64,000 nucleotides of DNA from Zonotrichia leucophrys gambelii (taxonomy: Eukaryota; Chordata; Aves; Passeriformes; Passerellidae). The stretch covers positions 7,196,001 to 7,260,000 of the forward strand of contig NC_088178.1 in the NCBI RefSeq assembly GCF_028769735.1, in the 5' to 3' direction. The position numbers and the translations under genes were made by a program. The notes below the pieces were generated by a model that saw only the letters and a list, made by a program, of their open reading frames with translations, had not been told where the DNA came from and searched no databases. This document shows, piece after piece, positions 27,038-38,363 of this stretch (position 1 is its first letter; the number at the start of each line of letters is the position of its first letter).

Positions 27038-27242
27038 TCATTTGAAAAGTTTCTTTCTTTTCTTCCTCCACTGTTTATTATCCACATCTTCAGTATCAAC
27101 AGGAGGATCTGGCATTACAAAGCCATCAGTCATTTTATAGTAGACTATTGTGGAGTCTGTCTCAACTATGGCCAAGGTAACTGACAGCAGGGTGTCAGGA
27201 TCCTCTGGAGGCAGAGAGGCTTTCTTCAGTATTTCCCTTAAC
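27038..27242 (-). CDS. TSEN15: TSEN15 terminal coding exon 4
   Basis: This exon supplies the last base of codon 125 and residues 126-192, then TGA at 27040-27038. [16 protein letters not shown] and [20 protein letters not shown] match the human [19 protein letters not shown] region; Y159 equals human Y152. The acceptor is a strong pyrimidine tract ending in CCTAG at 27244-27243. After the MPDP motif the protein runs 22 residues further, ending in a lysine/arginine-rich stretch ([12 protein letters not shown]). The human protein instead ends soon after with ISLRR. Confidence 0.95.
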
Positions 27243-30200
27243 CTAGGAGAGGAAAAAAAGCACTTAGAAAGGAATCCACAACCATCTGTGATGGCACAAA
27301 GGTACAATAGCACCATTTTTATCCAGCCTGTTTTCACTCTGCAAAATCGTCTTCACTAAAGTGAGCATAATATCTGTTTTAACAAAAATCCAAAGTTGTG
27401 TAATCAAGCAACAAAAGAGAATAACAGAATCAGTTACACACACCTCTGCTGGAAATGGCTCAACACATGCTTCTAAGCTTTGTTTAGGTACACTCACATG
27501 CACATCCCTCAGCCATCCCTCATCCACCACAATCCCAGCACAGCAATCTCTACTGGCCCTGTTTTCAGCAGACTTATATAAGAAATCTAATTAAGTAACA
27601 CCTGGTGTTCAGTTGGAGAACTGAATAATTAAGATGTGTTCCATTTGCAGAGGTAAGTCTGCCAGTCCCTGTGCCACAGGTCTCTGCCAGCCTGTGGAAG
27701 GCCCAGGAGCCCAAGCCAGGTTTCTCTACCTCCCTGTCTAGACTAGAAGCCACAAGACTAATGCTCTTCTTCAGAACTGTCAGCCCAAATAATGTCTTCC
27801 TTAAAAGCTCAAGACAAAGTTATGCAATTTTTCCTGTTTAGCTTATTTTAAGAGTAACATGCCAGTTACTTTACGGTTCAGAGCTCAGGACAGCACTGAT
27901 CCCTGGAGTCCCTGCATTCCTGGTCTGACTGGGGAGCAAGCTCTGAAGGAGTGTGGTGAGCACAGACAGACCCTGCCCCCAATGTCAGGTGCAAGAGGGC
28001 TCCTCTGAGATTGCTGGGACAGGTTACATTCCAGGGGGAGTTCAGCTGTGCACCAGGATAATCAGTCCTGGCTTTGTGCACCCTGGAGAGCTCACCCAGC
28101 AGAGCACAGGCAGCTCTGGGGCCAGGGCTGTCTAAAGGCAGCAGCTTTCAGACTTCAATCATCATCTTCCCTCAGAACCCCTTTGATCCTCTAATAAAAG
28201 CCAAATGGAACGTGGCAGAGAATGAGCAGCAGCCTGGAAAGGCTCCCTGTTAAGCCCATGACCTTCTTAAAGACCCATCTGTGTTCTGAGCTGTGCATAA
28301 TCCAGCCTGGTAAATTCAGGAGGGCCTCTCCTCCTGCTGCACCACTGGCCCAAACACAGCAAGGCAACACAACACAACACATTTACTCCATACCACAGAG
28401 ATACCAGGGCTGGGAAAAGCACACATCAGTGCATTCCCTAACAACACAACAAATAAGGTGACAGAGAGTGTGCTGGCCACTGGCAGAGGAGAGACACTGC
28501 AAGAGACTCCTTCAGGTAATGGGACATCTACTCCTGTGCTCACTGCCACCCCAGCAGGGTCTGTCTGCAGGCTTATTTGACAGGCAACTTATTTATTCTG
28601 TGCTCTGAACCTCTGGCTCCTGTCACTCCCAGCCCCTGTGCAGAGGCACCCCCAGCACCACAATGTCCTGCCAAAGCCCTGGCAGGGGACAAGAGCCTGG
28701 GAAAGGATTACAGACCTCCTTCCTGACACATGCAGAGAGCAAGAATCTAATAGTCACATGCAGAATCATGGAATGATTTGGGTTGGAGGGGACCTTAAAG
28801 CTCATCCAGTTCTATCCATGGGCAAGGACATTTCCATTATCTCAGTTTGCACCGAGCCCTGTCCAGTCTGGCCTTGAACACTTCCAGGGATCCAGGGGCA
28901 GCCACAGCTTCACTGGGCAGCTGTGCCAGGGCCTCTGCACCCTCAGCAGCCAAGGGTCTGGAGAAAGCTCTAAGCAGGCAGGCTGCTGGCAGAGACCCTG
29001 TGAGGGAAGAACTATCCATGAAGCAGTGGACATTGATCTCTCTTGCTCCTGTGGAGGCAATACAGAATTAATGATAACATGCCAAATTAAAGGGCACAGC
29101 TTCCCAGGAGAGATATTTTGGGAGCCAAAGAAAACTTGTGTTGAGTGTGGACAATGCTGTATCTGAGCAGACTCAGGCAGAGGCCTGGATTCACCTGTCA
29201 GCCAGGGCAGAAGCTTCTTCCTATTTTCTTGAATACCTGTCACTGGTTTTCCTGATAGTCTGCTAGGAGGAGGGATGGAATAGTGAGACTGTAGATCTAC
29301 ATTTCTGATACTCATGATCTCTTCTCATACTGCCAAGCACAAACACCTGAGACTTTATTTCCCCCTGTTTAGCAACTAGGACTTTGAAGATGCCCCATAA
29401 TCCCAAAAGCAGCCAGGTCCTGACAACAGATTAATGCCATTTCTTGTTCCTTTTCTGGAGACAGGAGTTCCAGGATTTATGTAAGGGGCATAAAGACACA
29501 CCATTGCATCAGGATGATCTGCTAGCTCTGCTGTCCACAGATGAGGAATGACAAGTGCAAATGCCCCCTTTTCCCCTTCCCCCTCCCTCCACAGGCAGCC
29601 CCAAGACAAGGGCTCTCATTCATGCATACCACAGTGTCCACAGTGCACTGCAGCACATCTGCACAGTGCTGAGAGGCTATCTTTTAGAGGGATAAGCTCT
29701 GGAATTCAGGAAGTCTGTGTCAGACATCATGCCTTGCCCTCCTCCCCTGAAGGCATCCCCAGCAGCCTCTGTGTCCAGCCTGCTCACAATGTTCTCTGCA
29801 CCAGCAGACACTGCAAAGGAGCCATGGCACCTCTGATTTTACTGTGCTTGCTGCCTGCCACGAGCAGGAAGGTGAAACACTGCAGGCTTTTGTAATCCTT
29901 TTCATGCATCAAATACTGTCTATGGAAAAACAGGAAAGCATCAAGCCTTGTTGGCCTTCTAAAATCCAAAGAATGCACGTTGGACATCCTAAATGAGGAA
30001 GGAACCCTTTATTTCAAGGCTGCCCATCTCCCAAACAGCTGCAGTCAATGATGGAAATAAAGTCCTAGGCAGGAAGCCCATGTGGTAACATCCCCAGCAG
30101 AGCCATACTCTAATTTAAATTCCCCAGTTAATGGCTACCAATAAGCTCCTCAGTGACCAGTACAATCTGCTACACCATACAGCTGATGGCAGCCATAAAA

Positions 30201-33200
30201 GATGAATTTGCTTAAATAAAAGTGGATTTAACATTTCTGAAGGTGTCAAGCATCAGTGAACAGAGGAATTCAGCGCATCCAGCAGTCTGGCAGATGCCAA
30301 CAGCCTTGACCACCTACATTCCCCAGCACCCTGAGCAGCCTTTCCCTGAGTGACAGCTGTGCCAGGACACCTCTGGAATTACTGATAACTGATGGAACAC
30401 TGACACCAAGGGGCCCATGGTCACTCTGGGCTTGGCTCCCCAGCTCTGCTCCAACAGTGTGAGCCCCACAGAAGCTGTGGGATCAAGCCTTTGGTATGGC
30501 CTGGCTCCCTCTGGGTCCTCATTTTCCACAGGAGTTCCAGCATGCCCACTCCACTGTCTGCACTGCCAGTTTTCAGCAGAATGGAGAGACTTGACAAGAG
30601 AAAAGGTGCAGCTGAGAAACAGTTCCTGCTGTTCTGCAGGGTCTCAGTAAAAGCTCAGCTGCATGTTCACTCAATCCAGAGCTGCTCCCACCAGGCCAGA
30701 TCAAGCAGGACAAAGCTCTCATTTTCCACCCAGGAAGCAAACTCACATTCACCTCATGCTCCAGGAGATGCAAAGGACTTCACCTCAAACACTCTGCTCT
30801 CCAAAGAGCTGGCATTTCTAAAACACTTTGCATTAGAAAAAGGGCTCAGAAAAGCCAGCTATCTCCAGACTAGAGTCAGTAGGGATTGTCTTTTTCTACA
30901 AAAAAATTAGTCATAGGAGCAGGTTTAACTTACTTAACATTCTCCAAAGAGCACTGCAAGCTAAGGGAACAGCACTGGCAATGTCATCCTGCCTCTGTCA
31001 TTACTGCTGCATTCAAACTTAATGATAGCAGTGAGCTGACCCTATCTTCTATTACTGTAGCAATTAATAGCTTTAAAATAAAACAAATCCCAAAAAAACC
31101 CAAGAAAATCCATACAAATCTATCCAGAGAGCAGAGGGGAATGTTGCATGCTTTCCCTACCTTAATTTTGCACCATGTAGGCCCTCAACATCCATCAGAG
31201 ATCTATGCTGTGTTTCTCAATATCCCAATAGCTCTTAACAAACTAATATTCTTCTTTTCTCTGGGAGAGAGAGCCAGGTGTACAGCTGCTGACCCCAAGC
31301 TTCAACTGACTCTGCAAAAACCAACCAAGGGCAGAACCATAAAGAACTCAAGTAGCAAGGTCTGTGATGAACAAAAGGGCATTTCAGACACACACCCCAT
31401 GCAATGCCTCTGAGAAGCAGCATCCCTCTGCAAGCTCAGGGCACGTTTATGGAGGTTGCATAGAGCTCCACTGAGCTGAAATGGAACTACTGCCTTCCAT
31501 CCCATAAAAGCCAAAGGCTTTCAATCTGCCCTTTATACTTGGATGAATAATTCCTGGCAGGCTCGGCCAGCCTGACCAGCTCCCTCCCCTGCTGGCCAGG
31601 CAGGGCTGCAGAGTGCACACAAGTTGGTCTCTGTGCCCCTGCAGAGATCATTACCCCAGGCACTGGAGCATGCCATTGTCCCAGCACCAGGGCACAGGAA
31701 CCTCCCAGAGAGCACAATTCCTTGGGTTTAGCCAGCACTGCAAACCTCAGCACAGCTCAGCACCAGCAATGCTGCTCCAGACCCTGCTGCAGGGCAGGCA
31801 GCATGAACCCAGTGCCCTGAAATATGTGGGAAGGAGCACAAGGGGCTGGGAGGAGGTGTAAATGCACAGCACTGCTCCTGGGGATTTGTTCCCAAAACAC
31901 ACAAACAGGGAATGCTAGAAGAATGCATTGAGTGTTTTATTTACATTTATTTTTTTCTTTCCGTTACTCAGTTTTTTGTAATGGAAAGAAAAAAATAAAT
32001 GTAAATAAAACACTACATGCCACACTGGTCAGGAGAAGGAATTGAAGCCCTGAGGAATATTAAAGATCTTTTTCCATGGAAGTTCAAGAAGAAAACAAGA
32101 GAAACCACACAAGAGGGAGGTATCAAAGTTCAGCAAAGTTCTACAGGACACACTTAATACTGGATGTTCAGCCAAAGTACTGCATAACCCACTCTACTGT
32201 GGGAGCTGCAAACTAATTTAAAATATTTAATCTAAAAAATTAAATAAAATACTAATAAAGAGCTTACACTTAGGAGCCATTAATTATATTTTCAATGTGT
32301 GATTTACTGCATGAGTAAACTATGCTTTTAGTAAGGGAGTTACTGACAAAACTGTGAAGAGGATGCAAGATGCACATCACACTTACAGTGCTTTAAAATA
32401 ACAGGATTTTTCAGTTTACAGCAAGATTTATTTCAAAGTCTACAGACTCTGAAGACAGTAAATTCCAGTCCTCAGATTTCCTTCTCAGGATGCTTATCAG
32501 CCTTATAACAAAACATTTATGTATTGCTTTCTTCTAAAGTAAGTCAGCATTTTAACAGAATAAGCCTTTCCCAAACTTCACAGGTCTCCATGACCTCAGG
32601 CAACTTCATCCTTCATTTACAGCACTTGTACACAAAATACAGAGCAGTGACGTGTCATCTAATCTGACAGTTTATCTGCAACATTCTGCTTAGACAGAGT
32701 TATTTGTCTAGGACAGGCAGTGCCCAATTCCATTAGATCTGGGACCTACCTCCCTGAAGGATCAAGGCTTTCCAGGCCATCTGAAAATCCAGCTCACAGC
32801 CAGCACTGTGAGCTCTCCTAACTTGCTGAGCTGGGTTTGTGCAAGTTATTTCTGCACTCCCAGGATTCACTGCTTCCTCCACAGTGGAGAGCCACACTTC
32901 TGGAATGGACAACGAGGTATTGGCATGCTCTGAGGTGCTGTAGTGAGCAGCAGACACACCCCAGCCTATGCACCTGCAAACTGCTCCCACAAGCAGGAAT
33001 CCTCCTGGATTCAAAGGCTCTCCAAGCCTCAGCCAGCTCTGCGTGGGTCAGAAATTGCATCATATTCCCCAGGGCTTTGCTCACAGAAGATTCAGCAATC
33101 TTCATCTGAAGAGCACACAGAGCACAAAGCCACTTCTCAAGACTCTGCTCCACAGCCCATAATTCTGGAAGTCAGTGGATTCCACAGCCCATAATTCTGT

Positions 33201-36200
33201 AATTTAGTGAGTTAGGGTGCTGCTATCCTGCCACAGCTGGACGAGCAGCTTCCACCCAGCTCTGCAGAAGTGGACAATGAGCTTAGGAAGCAGAACAGCT
33301 TTTGCCTTCAGCACTTATCTGTCATGCTCAAACTGGACATGATGAAATTTTGTAATAGGCTAAAAAACATTGAGTAGGTTTTAATTTTTGTAGGGCACTC
33401 ACATTTGTCATTTGCCCAGGTGTCCTGCTGGTAATTTCCACAGCAACTTTCCTGTGGCCTTTTAAGGACACACTTCTCAGTGGCAGCCAAGCTGGGACCT
33501 CCATGAGACACCTGGAGCTTGGCTGACATGGATTTCAAATAGAGAACCATCACTGTATATCTCTGGAAGACCAAGCCCACAAGAGTGACTGACTAATATT
33601 GGCAAAATGTGAGATCTTTTTACCACATACATAGTGCTAAAACCCATTATTTTCCGTGAATCACTTTTTTCTTCTACCAATAAGAAAAGCACAGAGCAGA
33701 ATGAAGATGGAAGGCTGATTTCAAGGTGTCACTTCCAAACCCTACCGGTTAAACAGGGAAGTGCTGCCCATAAATGCTGTCACTGGCTTCTTTTGCAGCT
33801 AGCACAATTCCAAGCCCAGAACAGAGACAGATCATTTTCACCTTCCCAAAGGAGGAAGAGATTATTCTCAAGGGCTTATTTTCAACACTAAGCAAGCTGC
33901 ATTCACTTGTACTCATACCTCCCCCCCTGCTTTCAGCAGGTAACACAAAACCACAAAGTGCTGCTTTGAACAAAATGCAGATACACATTCAACACCACAA
34001 ACACAACTTCCCAGCCTGACAGCATCCATGGCTGCTGAACACAGACAGGACACAGCTGGCACTGCAGCCTGGGATTCAGCTCATTTTAGTGACAACACAG
34101 CCTGTGTCACTGCTCTGCAGCAAAGCCTGTTACAAACTGTACTCTTAATCAATGTGATGCATTCACTCTTTGCCTCTCCACCACACATCCTTCCAGTACT
34201 GGATTCCAGACACTCTGGTGCCAGAGGCAGAGCAAACAGCATCACCACAGAACAAACAAGTGCAGAGGCTCCCCATGAAAGGCTCCAATGACACAGAATA
34301 AGATAGGACATGCATGCAGTGGAATACCTGTCATTAAAAATCAATCAGAACATACTCCCAGCCTTTACCCAATGCCAGGAATCCAAGTTTTCAGCCCAGG
34401 TGGAAACACACTATACTAACCAAGCACAAGAGCTCAGCATGTAGGTGGAATTCCTCAGAGATCCCACATGCTCACCGGCTGCCTTCTATTTCCCCTAAAA
34501 CCTTTGAGCTGAGAGCTGCAGCACGTCCCTTTCATTCACACACACATCTCCTGCTTGCAGACAGCCTGAATAACACCCAGCATTTCTCCTCTCCTGTGGA
34601 GATCACATCTCCAAGCCCTCAGGAGTGATTGATCAATACTTGCAAATATAATATTTTTTCAACATAAAACCAGTACTAAGCCCCATCAACACCTAGTAAA
34701 TAAAATTTTCTTCCCCTTCACCCAACAAACAGCAAAATGATGATAAAAGTCTGTTGGCAAGACATTGATCTATCACTTCTAAAACCCAAAATGGAAAGCA
34801 AAAACATCACTCCTAGAGTGCACACACACATCTAATAAGTGCAATTAATTGCCCATCTACCACTGTGTCAGGCTGCTGCCCACAGAGCAAGAGGAAGCAG
34901 CAAAAATAAGTAAGATTTGTAAAGCCAGCCCTAAGCTAGCTGCTAGCAGGAGTGGGAACAGAAGAAATTGAAAAATGTACAACCCTGTGATGCCACTGAA
35001 ATAGTTCAGGTCTTCAGAGTCATCATAGCAGACACCAGTCAGAGAAGGCAGCCTTTATCAGAGAGCAAATCACACCCTGTGTCTGAGGCTGCCCTAAGGG
35101 CCAGTTAAGAGAGACTGTAAAACTACTGAAGTGGAAGTTTTCTAGGCTGTAAATATCTGTAATGTAACAAATTCATGGCTGTGCTGTCTTCTGCTTGAAG
35201 AGTTGCTCCTGCATGTGTGAGGAAATCAAGCCAAAAATCACAGGCACATGAGACTCTGGATGTAAAGTGAGAGGAGTTTCCTGTTCAAAGTAGCCAAATT
35301 ATAGTTTGAAAACTAAAGCAAAGCAAACCATACAAGGCTTATCCACAAATCTGACAATAAAAAAGCTGATTATTAGTTAGCTCCAAGAGGATTTCTTTCC
35401 TCTTAGGTCCTTTTAAGTCCAGCAACTCAGAAAGCATCACACTTTTCCAAGAGTACAAAATCAGCACAGGAATGTTCAAAACATAAGCTGTGAAGGCCTT
35501 GTGTTCTAGCCTTGTCTCTCAAACACATACTTTGGTGTCCATGTTATCTCCTAGCACATATGCAACTCCAGACAACAAGAAATGTTTATCAGTGGGCATC
35601 AGTTTCTGCTTGATCTCCAAGAACCACTTCCAGACAGGGAGAGGCAAAGCTGAGGTTTCCTTAATGTTCCAAGCTGCCTGTGTGTCTGCAGAACCCAAAA
35701 TAACTCTGCTTACAGGCTGAGAGGCTGCTTTCCTCTGATACTCCTCCATTTCCTCCTCCTTCCCCTCCTGACCAAGCCATCCCCAGCCTGTCAAATGTCC
35801 CTGTGCCCCGTTTTCTGTCAGTGGTGACCCAGCCCAGCAGCGAGCACAGCCTCACCTGTCGTGGCTGATGAGGATGTGAGCAGGCACTGGCACCATCACC
35901 TGGAGCCCCTCCTGCTCCTTGGCTCGGCCATGCAAGCACACCAGTTGCAGCTCTGCCACGCCCACCGGCTGCACCTCGTGCCAGCTCCTCCCTAGAAAGG
36001 TTTGTGGGGATGAGAGAACACAAAACACAAGTTTTTATCAGTCAAATAACAAATGCAGTGTCTAAGTTAACATCTGAGGTTTTCTTTTCCTTCCCTCTCT
36101 CCCTTCACAGGAAAATTCCATTCCTCTGCCAAATCCCCCTCCTGAGAAGCAATCCTGCTAAAGAAATCCAAGGAGCAGGAGCAGCCTGCTGGCTCCAGAG

Positions 36201-38189
36201 CTGCACTGAGGGGTGGGGAAGGGATCTGTCTGACAAAGCTGCTCTGCAGAAGGCACAAAGCAGATAAAACCACAGAGATTTAGTCACCTGGCTCAGCACT
36301 CTGATCTGTGAAGCAGCAGGTGCTAAAAGCATGGTTAGTGATCATACACAGTTCTAAACTCCTGCTGAAGGGATAAGGATGAAGTTTTTGCTGCAGAACT
36401 ACAGAAATCTTCTTCTGAAGTCTATTAAGGCATTTTCTTCAGAGGTGTAACAGCAACAGACACAGCAATTCCTGCACTGTACAATCCCTCCCTTCCCTGA
36501 CCTTGAGAAGCACCAGGCTCCAAGCAAAACTGGAATATTTTTCTTAGGCTGGCTGGCTGCCTACTCACAGTCCCTTTTCAATAAAGCCAACTTGGAAGAA
36601 GCCAGGCAGAAGTTGATATATCACATAACTCTGCTCCACTCTGAGCAGACAGCAGAAGACTACACTGGATTTCACAGGACCATTCTGGCCAGAAAAGCCC
36701 TCCAAGATCAGGGAGTCCCAGCAGTGACCTGACACTGCCAGGTCCTCTACCAGCCATGGCCCTAAGCACAAACCCTACAATTTATTGTATAAATTACTAT
36801 GTTGCTACATAATATTACTACAATGGTTATAAATTACTGCTACCACACTTGCAAATGATCCTCTTTGCTAGAGGAATCACTGCCCTTTGCAGAAAACATT
36901 CCAGCACAAAACAGGCCAGCACACAACATTCAGCCATGTGCTGAACGGTGACTTTTGTGAAACACTGTGACTGAGTAATTTCACTTTAATCTGCAGGTGA
37001 GGACTATTACAAGCTCAACCACTGAACTTGTCACTTCACCTTCCTAGATTCCTTTTCCTTCCCCTACTCCTCTTTTGCTTTTATTTCCCTGCTGACTGCC
37101 TTTTCCCTGAACACCTGCACCTGGAAGTGCTGGATGAAACAAGAACTCATCTTTGCACAGGCTCCAGGCAGGCACAGGATAGAAACTTCCAGCACAAAAA
37201 CTCTCAAAATGGGCAGCAAGGCGTTTGGAAGGAAGGTCCTGTCCCAGTGCAAACAATGAATTTAACAGCTCATCAGGGCAAAGGCATTGGTTGGGATGCA
37301 GCCACTTCCCCCATTTACCTTCCAGGAGGTCCAGGTACACCAAAAAGGCAGCGTACACTTGAGTACTGTCAGACACATCAAGGGACATCATTTCTGTGAA
37401 CTGAGACCAGAGAGGAACGGTGATGGAGGAAAGCACAGGTTAAACTAAGAATGCACAGACCAGCAGACCCACTGGAGGTTCAAACCCGTTTGAAGGCAAT
37501 CAAAAAGCAGGATTTGTTTCCTGACAGTATCTCAAAGGCTCCTTTTTCCACATTCCCCATAGTTTAGCGCTTAAAAAAGCAAGCAAAATAAACAAACACA
37601 AGAAGAGTCTCAACTATTTCTGGAACAGCTCTAGCTTTGTGAAATTTTACCTATGTTGGGGTAAATATAATTGTACCTATTTTTGCTGCAACACAACGTA
37701 ACATGATGGCCAAATTAAACACCTCCATGTTTTCGGTGTGGTAAAAATTAAGACGGAGTCGAAGTTTAGGGCATTTGCGTTTCCCAGCTGGGATCCCATG
37801 ATTTAAAACCTCCTCCCCTGCTGGCAGTGGCACTCCCCCAACTCCCCCACGGGCCGGAGCCCCCCTCGATAAACCCAGTATCATCGATGAGATGGGAATT
37901 TCCCTGCAGAACCCTCCTGGGGGGACCCCACGTGCACCTCGAGGGGAAAATCCTGCAGGGTCCGGCCGGGAGAGCGGGACCCCGAGAAACAGCGGGACCC
38001 CCGAGAAACAGCGGGACCCCCGCCCCGGCCTACCGTGGGGTGAGCCGTGATCCAATTGCCGCCAGCCGCCCCCGACCAGCTGCCCTGTGCCTTCTCCTCC
38101 CTCCCGGCCGCAGAGCAGCCCTGGCCCGGATCGGTGCCCCCTGGAGCCGGGCAAAGGCCCCCTCGGCCCGGCCCGGCCGCCGGCTCCAT
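27038..38189 (-). CDS. TSEN15: tRNA-splicing endonuclease subunit Sen15 (whole spliced coding region)
   Basis: The product is a structural, non-catalytic subunit of the nuclear TSEN complex, which removes introns from pre-tRNAs; in the family it pairs with TSEN34. Four minus-strand exons, 38189-38034, 37400-37319, 35991-35856 and 27242-27038, total 579 nt and give 192 residues plus stop. All introns are GT-AG. From my recall of human TSEN15 (171 residues), the alignment from the EMM motif near residue 55 to the MPDP motif near 168 needs no gaps. Residues matching human W76, H116 and Y152 (mutated in pontocerebellar hypoplasia) are kept as W83, H123 and Y159. The N-terminal 45 residues are Gly/Pro-rich and diverged. 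The last 22 residues extend beyond the human end and are basic. The start at 38189 has A at -3 and G at +4. A divergent COLGALT2 neighbour agrees with human synteny. Identification is near certain; the N-terminus is the least certain part. Confidence 0.95.
28762..28950 (-). mobile_element. CR1 LINE 3' end, inverted, in TSEN15 intron 3
   Basis: Antisense in plus coordinates, so in sense with TSEN15 transcription. It shows AGAATCATGGAATGATTTGG, GGGGACCTTAAAGCTCATCC, and GGCCTTGAACACTTCCAGGG. Confidence 0.9.
31931..32014. repeat. 84-bp near-perfect hairpin in TSEN15 intron 3
   Basis: Arms 31931-31962 (AGTGTTTTATTTACATTTAT and on to TTTCC) and 31983-32014 are exact reverse complements over 32 bp. 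The stem continues inward through one G/T pair and four more pairs, leaving a 10-base loop (TCAGTTTTTT). This makes a 37-bp stem with one wobble. Confidence 0.97.
33151..33214 (+). repeat. 32-bp imperfect tandem duplication
   Basis: CACAGCCCATAATTCTG occurs at 33151 and 33183, followed by diverged copies of a GT-AGTGA segment. Confidence 0.8.
35856..35991 (-). CDS. TSEN15: TSEN15 coding exon 3
   Basis: This 136-nt exon encodes the end of codon 80 through the first two bases of codon 125. It reads [20 protein letters not shown], then [19 protein letters not shown] and ILISHDR. It aligns without gaps to the human segment from KSWHEV to SLSHNR. W83 and H123 correspond to human disease-mutated W76 and H116. 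The acceptor is TTTCTAG before 35991 and the donor is GACAG|GTGAG at 35855-35854. The real frame differs from the longer open frames seen over the same bases. Confidence 0.95.
35992..37318 (-). other. TSEN15: TSEN15 intron 2 (1.3 kb)
   Basis: This is a GT-AG intron between exons 2 and 3. A decayed CR1 piece sits at about 36689-36772. Nothing else is recognised in it. Confidence 0.85.
36689..36772 (-). mobile_element. Decayed CR1 remnant, inverted, in TSEN15 intron 2
   Basis: AAGCCCTCCAAGATCAGGGA, then CAGCCATGGCCCTAAGCAC, fits the antisense 3' region of older CR1 types. Confidence 0.5.
37319..37400 (-). CDS. TSEN15: TSEN15 coding exon 2
   Basis: This 82-nt exon encodes residues 53-79 and the first base of codon 80 ([11 protein letters not shown], then [15 protein letters not shown]). 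It matches the human EMMELDIGD and [13 protein letters not shown] segments. The acceptor is a pyrimidine tract ending in CTCAG before 37400. The donor is GAAG|GTAAAT at 37318-37317. This is the start of the conserved C-terminal endonuclease-like fold. Confidence 0.95.
37401..38033 (-). other. TSEN15: TSEN15 intron 1 (633 bp)
   Basis: This GT-AG intron starts inside the CpG island. Its first 60 bases past the donor contain a short GC-rich tandem repeat. The remainder is unremarkable. Confidence 0.8.
37973..38022. repeat. 19-20-bp GC-rich tandem repeat next to the TSEN15 exon 1 donor
   Basis: The unit GAGAAACAGCGGGACCCC recurs with only small C-run length changes, in about 2.5 copies. The array ends about 11 bases from the exon 1 donor at 38033. 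Confidence 0.8.
38034..38189 (-). CDS. TSEN15: TSEN15 coding exon 1
   Basis: This exon encodes residues 1-52, starting [10 protein letters not shown] and ending NWITAHPT. The ending matches the human segment around DAWMGTHP, which supports the frame despite the diverged Gly/Pro-rich start. The donor is CCCACG|GTAGGC at 38033-38032, phase 0. The exon lies inside a CpG island. The intron immediately after the donor carries a short tandem repeat (37973-38022). Confidence 0.88.
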
Positions 38190-38295
38190 GCTGCCCTCCG
38201 TGTGTGCAACGCGGCTTCACTCCGGGCGGCGCATGCAGCACAGCGCTCCCGGAAACTGCCGCACCGCCGCCACCGTTCCGCCGCCGCTCCGCTCC

Positions 38296-38363
38296 TACCT
38301 ATATACATATAAACATATATAAAACATATATATAAACATATATAAATATATATATATAAATAT
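38296..38363. repeat. AT-rich microsatellite (TATA/CATATATAAA type)
   Basis: Alternating TA and ACATATATAAA motifs run for about 68 bases. They start abruptly at the edge of the TSEN15 CpG island, just upstream of the probable start of transcription. Confidence 0.85.

Larger units (their letters stand above)
27243..35855 (-). other. TSEN15: TSEN15 intron 3 (8.6 kb)
   Basis: This intron runs between the donor at 35855-35854 and the acceptor at 27244-27243. It holds an inverted CR1 fragment (28762-28950), a 37-bp hairpin (31931-32014) and a 32-bp tandem duplication (33151-33214). No further conserved exon was recognised. Long stretches such as 29000-31900 and 33300-35800 show no gene, named repeat or RNA that I can support. 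Confidence 0.85.
37830..38300. promoter_or_regulatory. CpG island and promoter region of TSEN15
   Basis: This is a dense CpG and GC-rich block covering exon 1 and its 5' flank, in contrast to AT-rich sequence on both sides. It contains an ETS-type CCGGAA core at 38249-38254 and a GGCGCATGCAG sequence near 38227 that partly fits the NRF1 consensus. No TATA box suits the start. These features are typical of housekeeping vertebrate promoters. The transcription start is not defined by sequence alone. Confidence 0.75.

Noticed and set aside
37651..38241. Minus-strand frame of 196 codons across TSEN15 exon 1 and intron 1
   Set aside because: It is in a different frame from TSEN15 and stays open because of the GC-rich island and tandem repeat. 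The homologous frame starts at 38189.
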